5,866 nt of DNA, taken from contig JAQGKG010000041.1 of assembly GCA_028290245.1 (NCBI GenBank), positions 1-5,866 of the forward strand, written 5' to 3'. The notes beneath the pieces are model-generated. The model worked only from the letters and a program-made list of their open reading frames with translations. It did not search any database and was not told the DNA's origin. Source of the stretch: Devosia sp. (GTDB taxonomy: Bacteria > Pseudomonadota > Alphaproteobacteria > Rhizobiales > Devosiaceae). Shown piece by piece: positions 5,727-5,866 of this stretch. The position numbers and the translations under genes were made by a program. Position 1 is the stretch's first letter. Each line of letters begins with the position of its first letter.

Positions 5727-5866
5727 CTAGGTCGCTACAGCGGCCTTCCTGAAGGCATTCAGATGGTCGGCGGCAAAACGAGCGAAGTCGTGCGGTGGCG
5801 TTCCGGTGATACGCTCGATCTCGAAGGTTGGATCGATATCGTGGTGGCCGGCGACGACGTCAGCGA
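5727..5866 (-). CDS. Probable NmrA-like/NAD(P)-binding oxidoreductase, C-terminal end (cut by window edge)
   Basis: The last 45 codons are visible, ending in TAG at 5729-5727; the rest lies beyond the right edge. The visible piece contains FEIERITGTPPHDFARFAADH followed by LNAF. The pattern ITG.PP..FA.FA.DH...F resembles the extreme C-terminus of NmrA/NAD(P)H-binding atypical short-chain dehydrogenases, where it follows the Rossmann domain. The Rossmann motif itself is out of view, so cofactor and substrate cannot be judged. It converges on the transporter operon and is not part of it. The identification rests on a short tail and is therefore moderate; the reading frame itself looks like genuine coding sequence. 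Confidence 0.6.
   Translation of the reverse strand, partial: ADVVAGHHDIDPTFEIERITGTPPHDFARFAADHLNAFRKAAVAT

Overview
The window looks like chromosomal or replicon DNA of an alphaproteobacterium, most probably a member of the Rhizobiales/Hyphomicrobiales (Rhizobium, Sinorhizobium, Mesorhizobium or a relative). This is inferred from the high GC with strongly GC-ending codons, and from a CUT1-type sugar ABC operon with its own MalK-type ATPase. I cannot name a species.

Layout. (1) Positions 1-599, minus strand: the N-terminal 199 residues of a family I acyl-CoA:acetate/3-ketoacid CoA-transferase (propionate CoA-transferase type), running off the left edge. (2) Positions 600-1110: a 511-base divergent control region. 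It holds three near-identical palindromes (TGGAACGTTCCA type) between 730 and 838, candidate promoters pointing both ways, and a roughly 270-base leader with several hairpins ahead of the transporter. (3) Positions 1111-5453, plus strand: a complete four-gene sugar importer, made of a periplasmic binding protein (419 aa), two membrane permeases (314 aa each) and an ATPase (372 aa). A GC-rich hairpin separates the binding protein from the permeases; the last three genes are coupled or nearly so. (4) A factor-independent terminator candidate at 5485-5511 ends the operon. (5) Positions 5512-5726: 215 bases in which I see no supportable gene. (6) Positions 5727-5866, minus strand: the last 45 codons of a probable NmrA/NAD(P)-binding oxidoreductase, running off the right edge.

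How it works together. The binding protein and second permease share many motifs with the glucose/mannose-type (GtsABCD) branch of CUT1 transporters, so the operon probably imports glucose or a related monosaccharide. The palindromes are suited to a LacI-type sugar-responsive repressor, whose gene is not in the window. One palindrome lies inside the promoter spacer of the transporter and another lies at the expected start of the divergent transferase transcript, so the repressor may control both directions.

Nothing here looks like a wholly new system. The parts most worth a second look are the triple operator array, the hairpin-rich leader, and a short reverse-strand open frame overlapping the start of the transferase.
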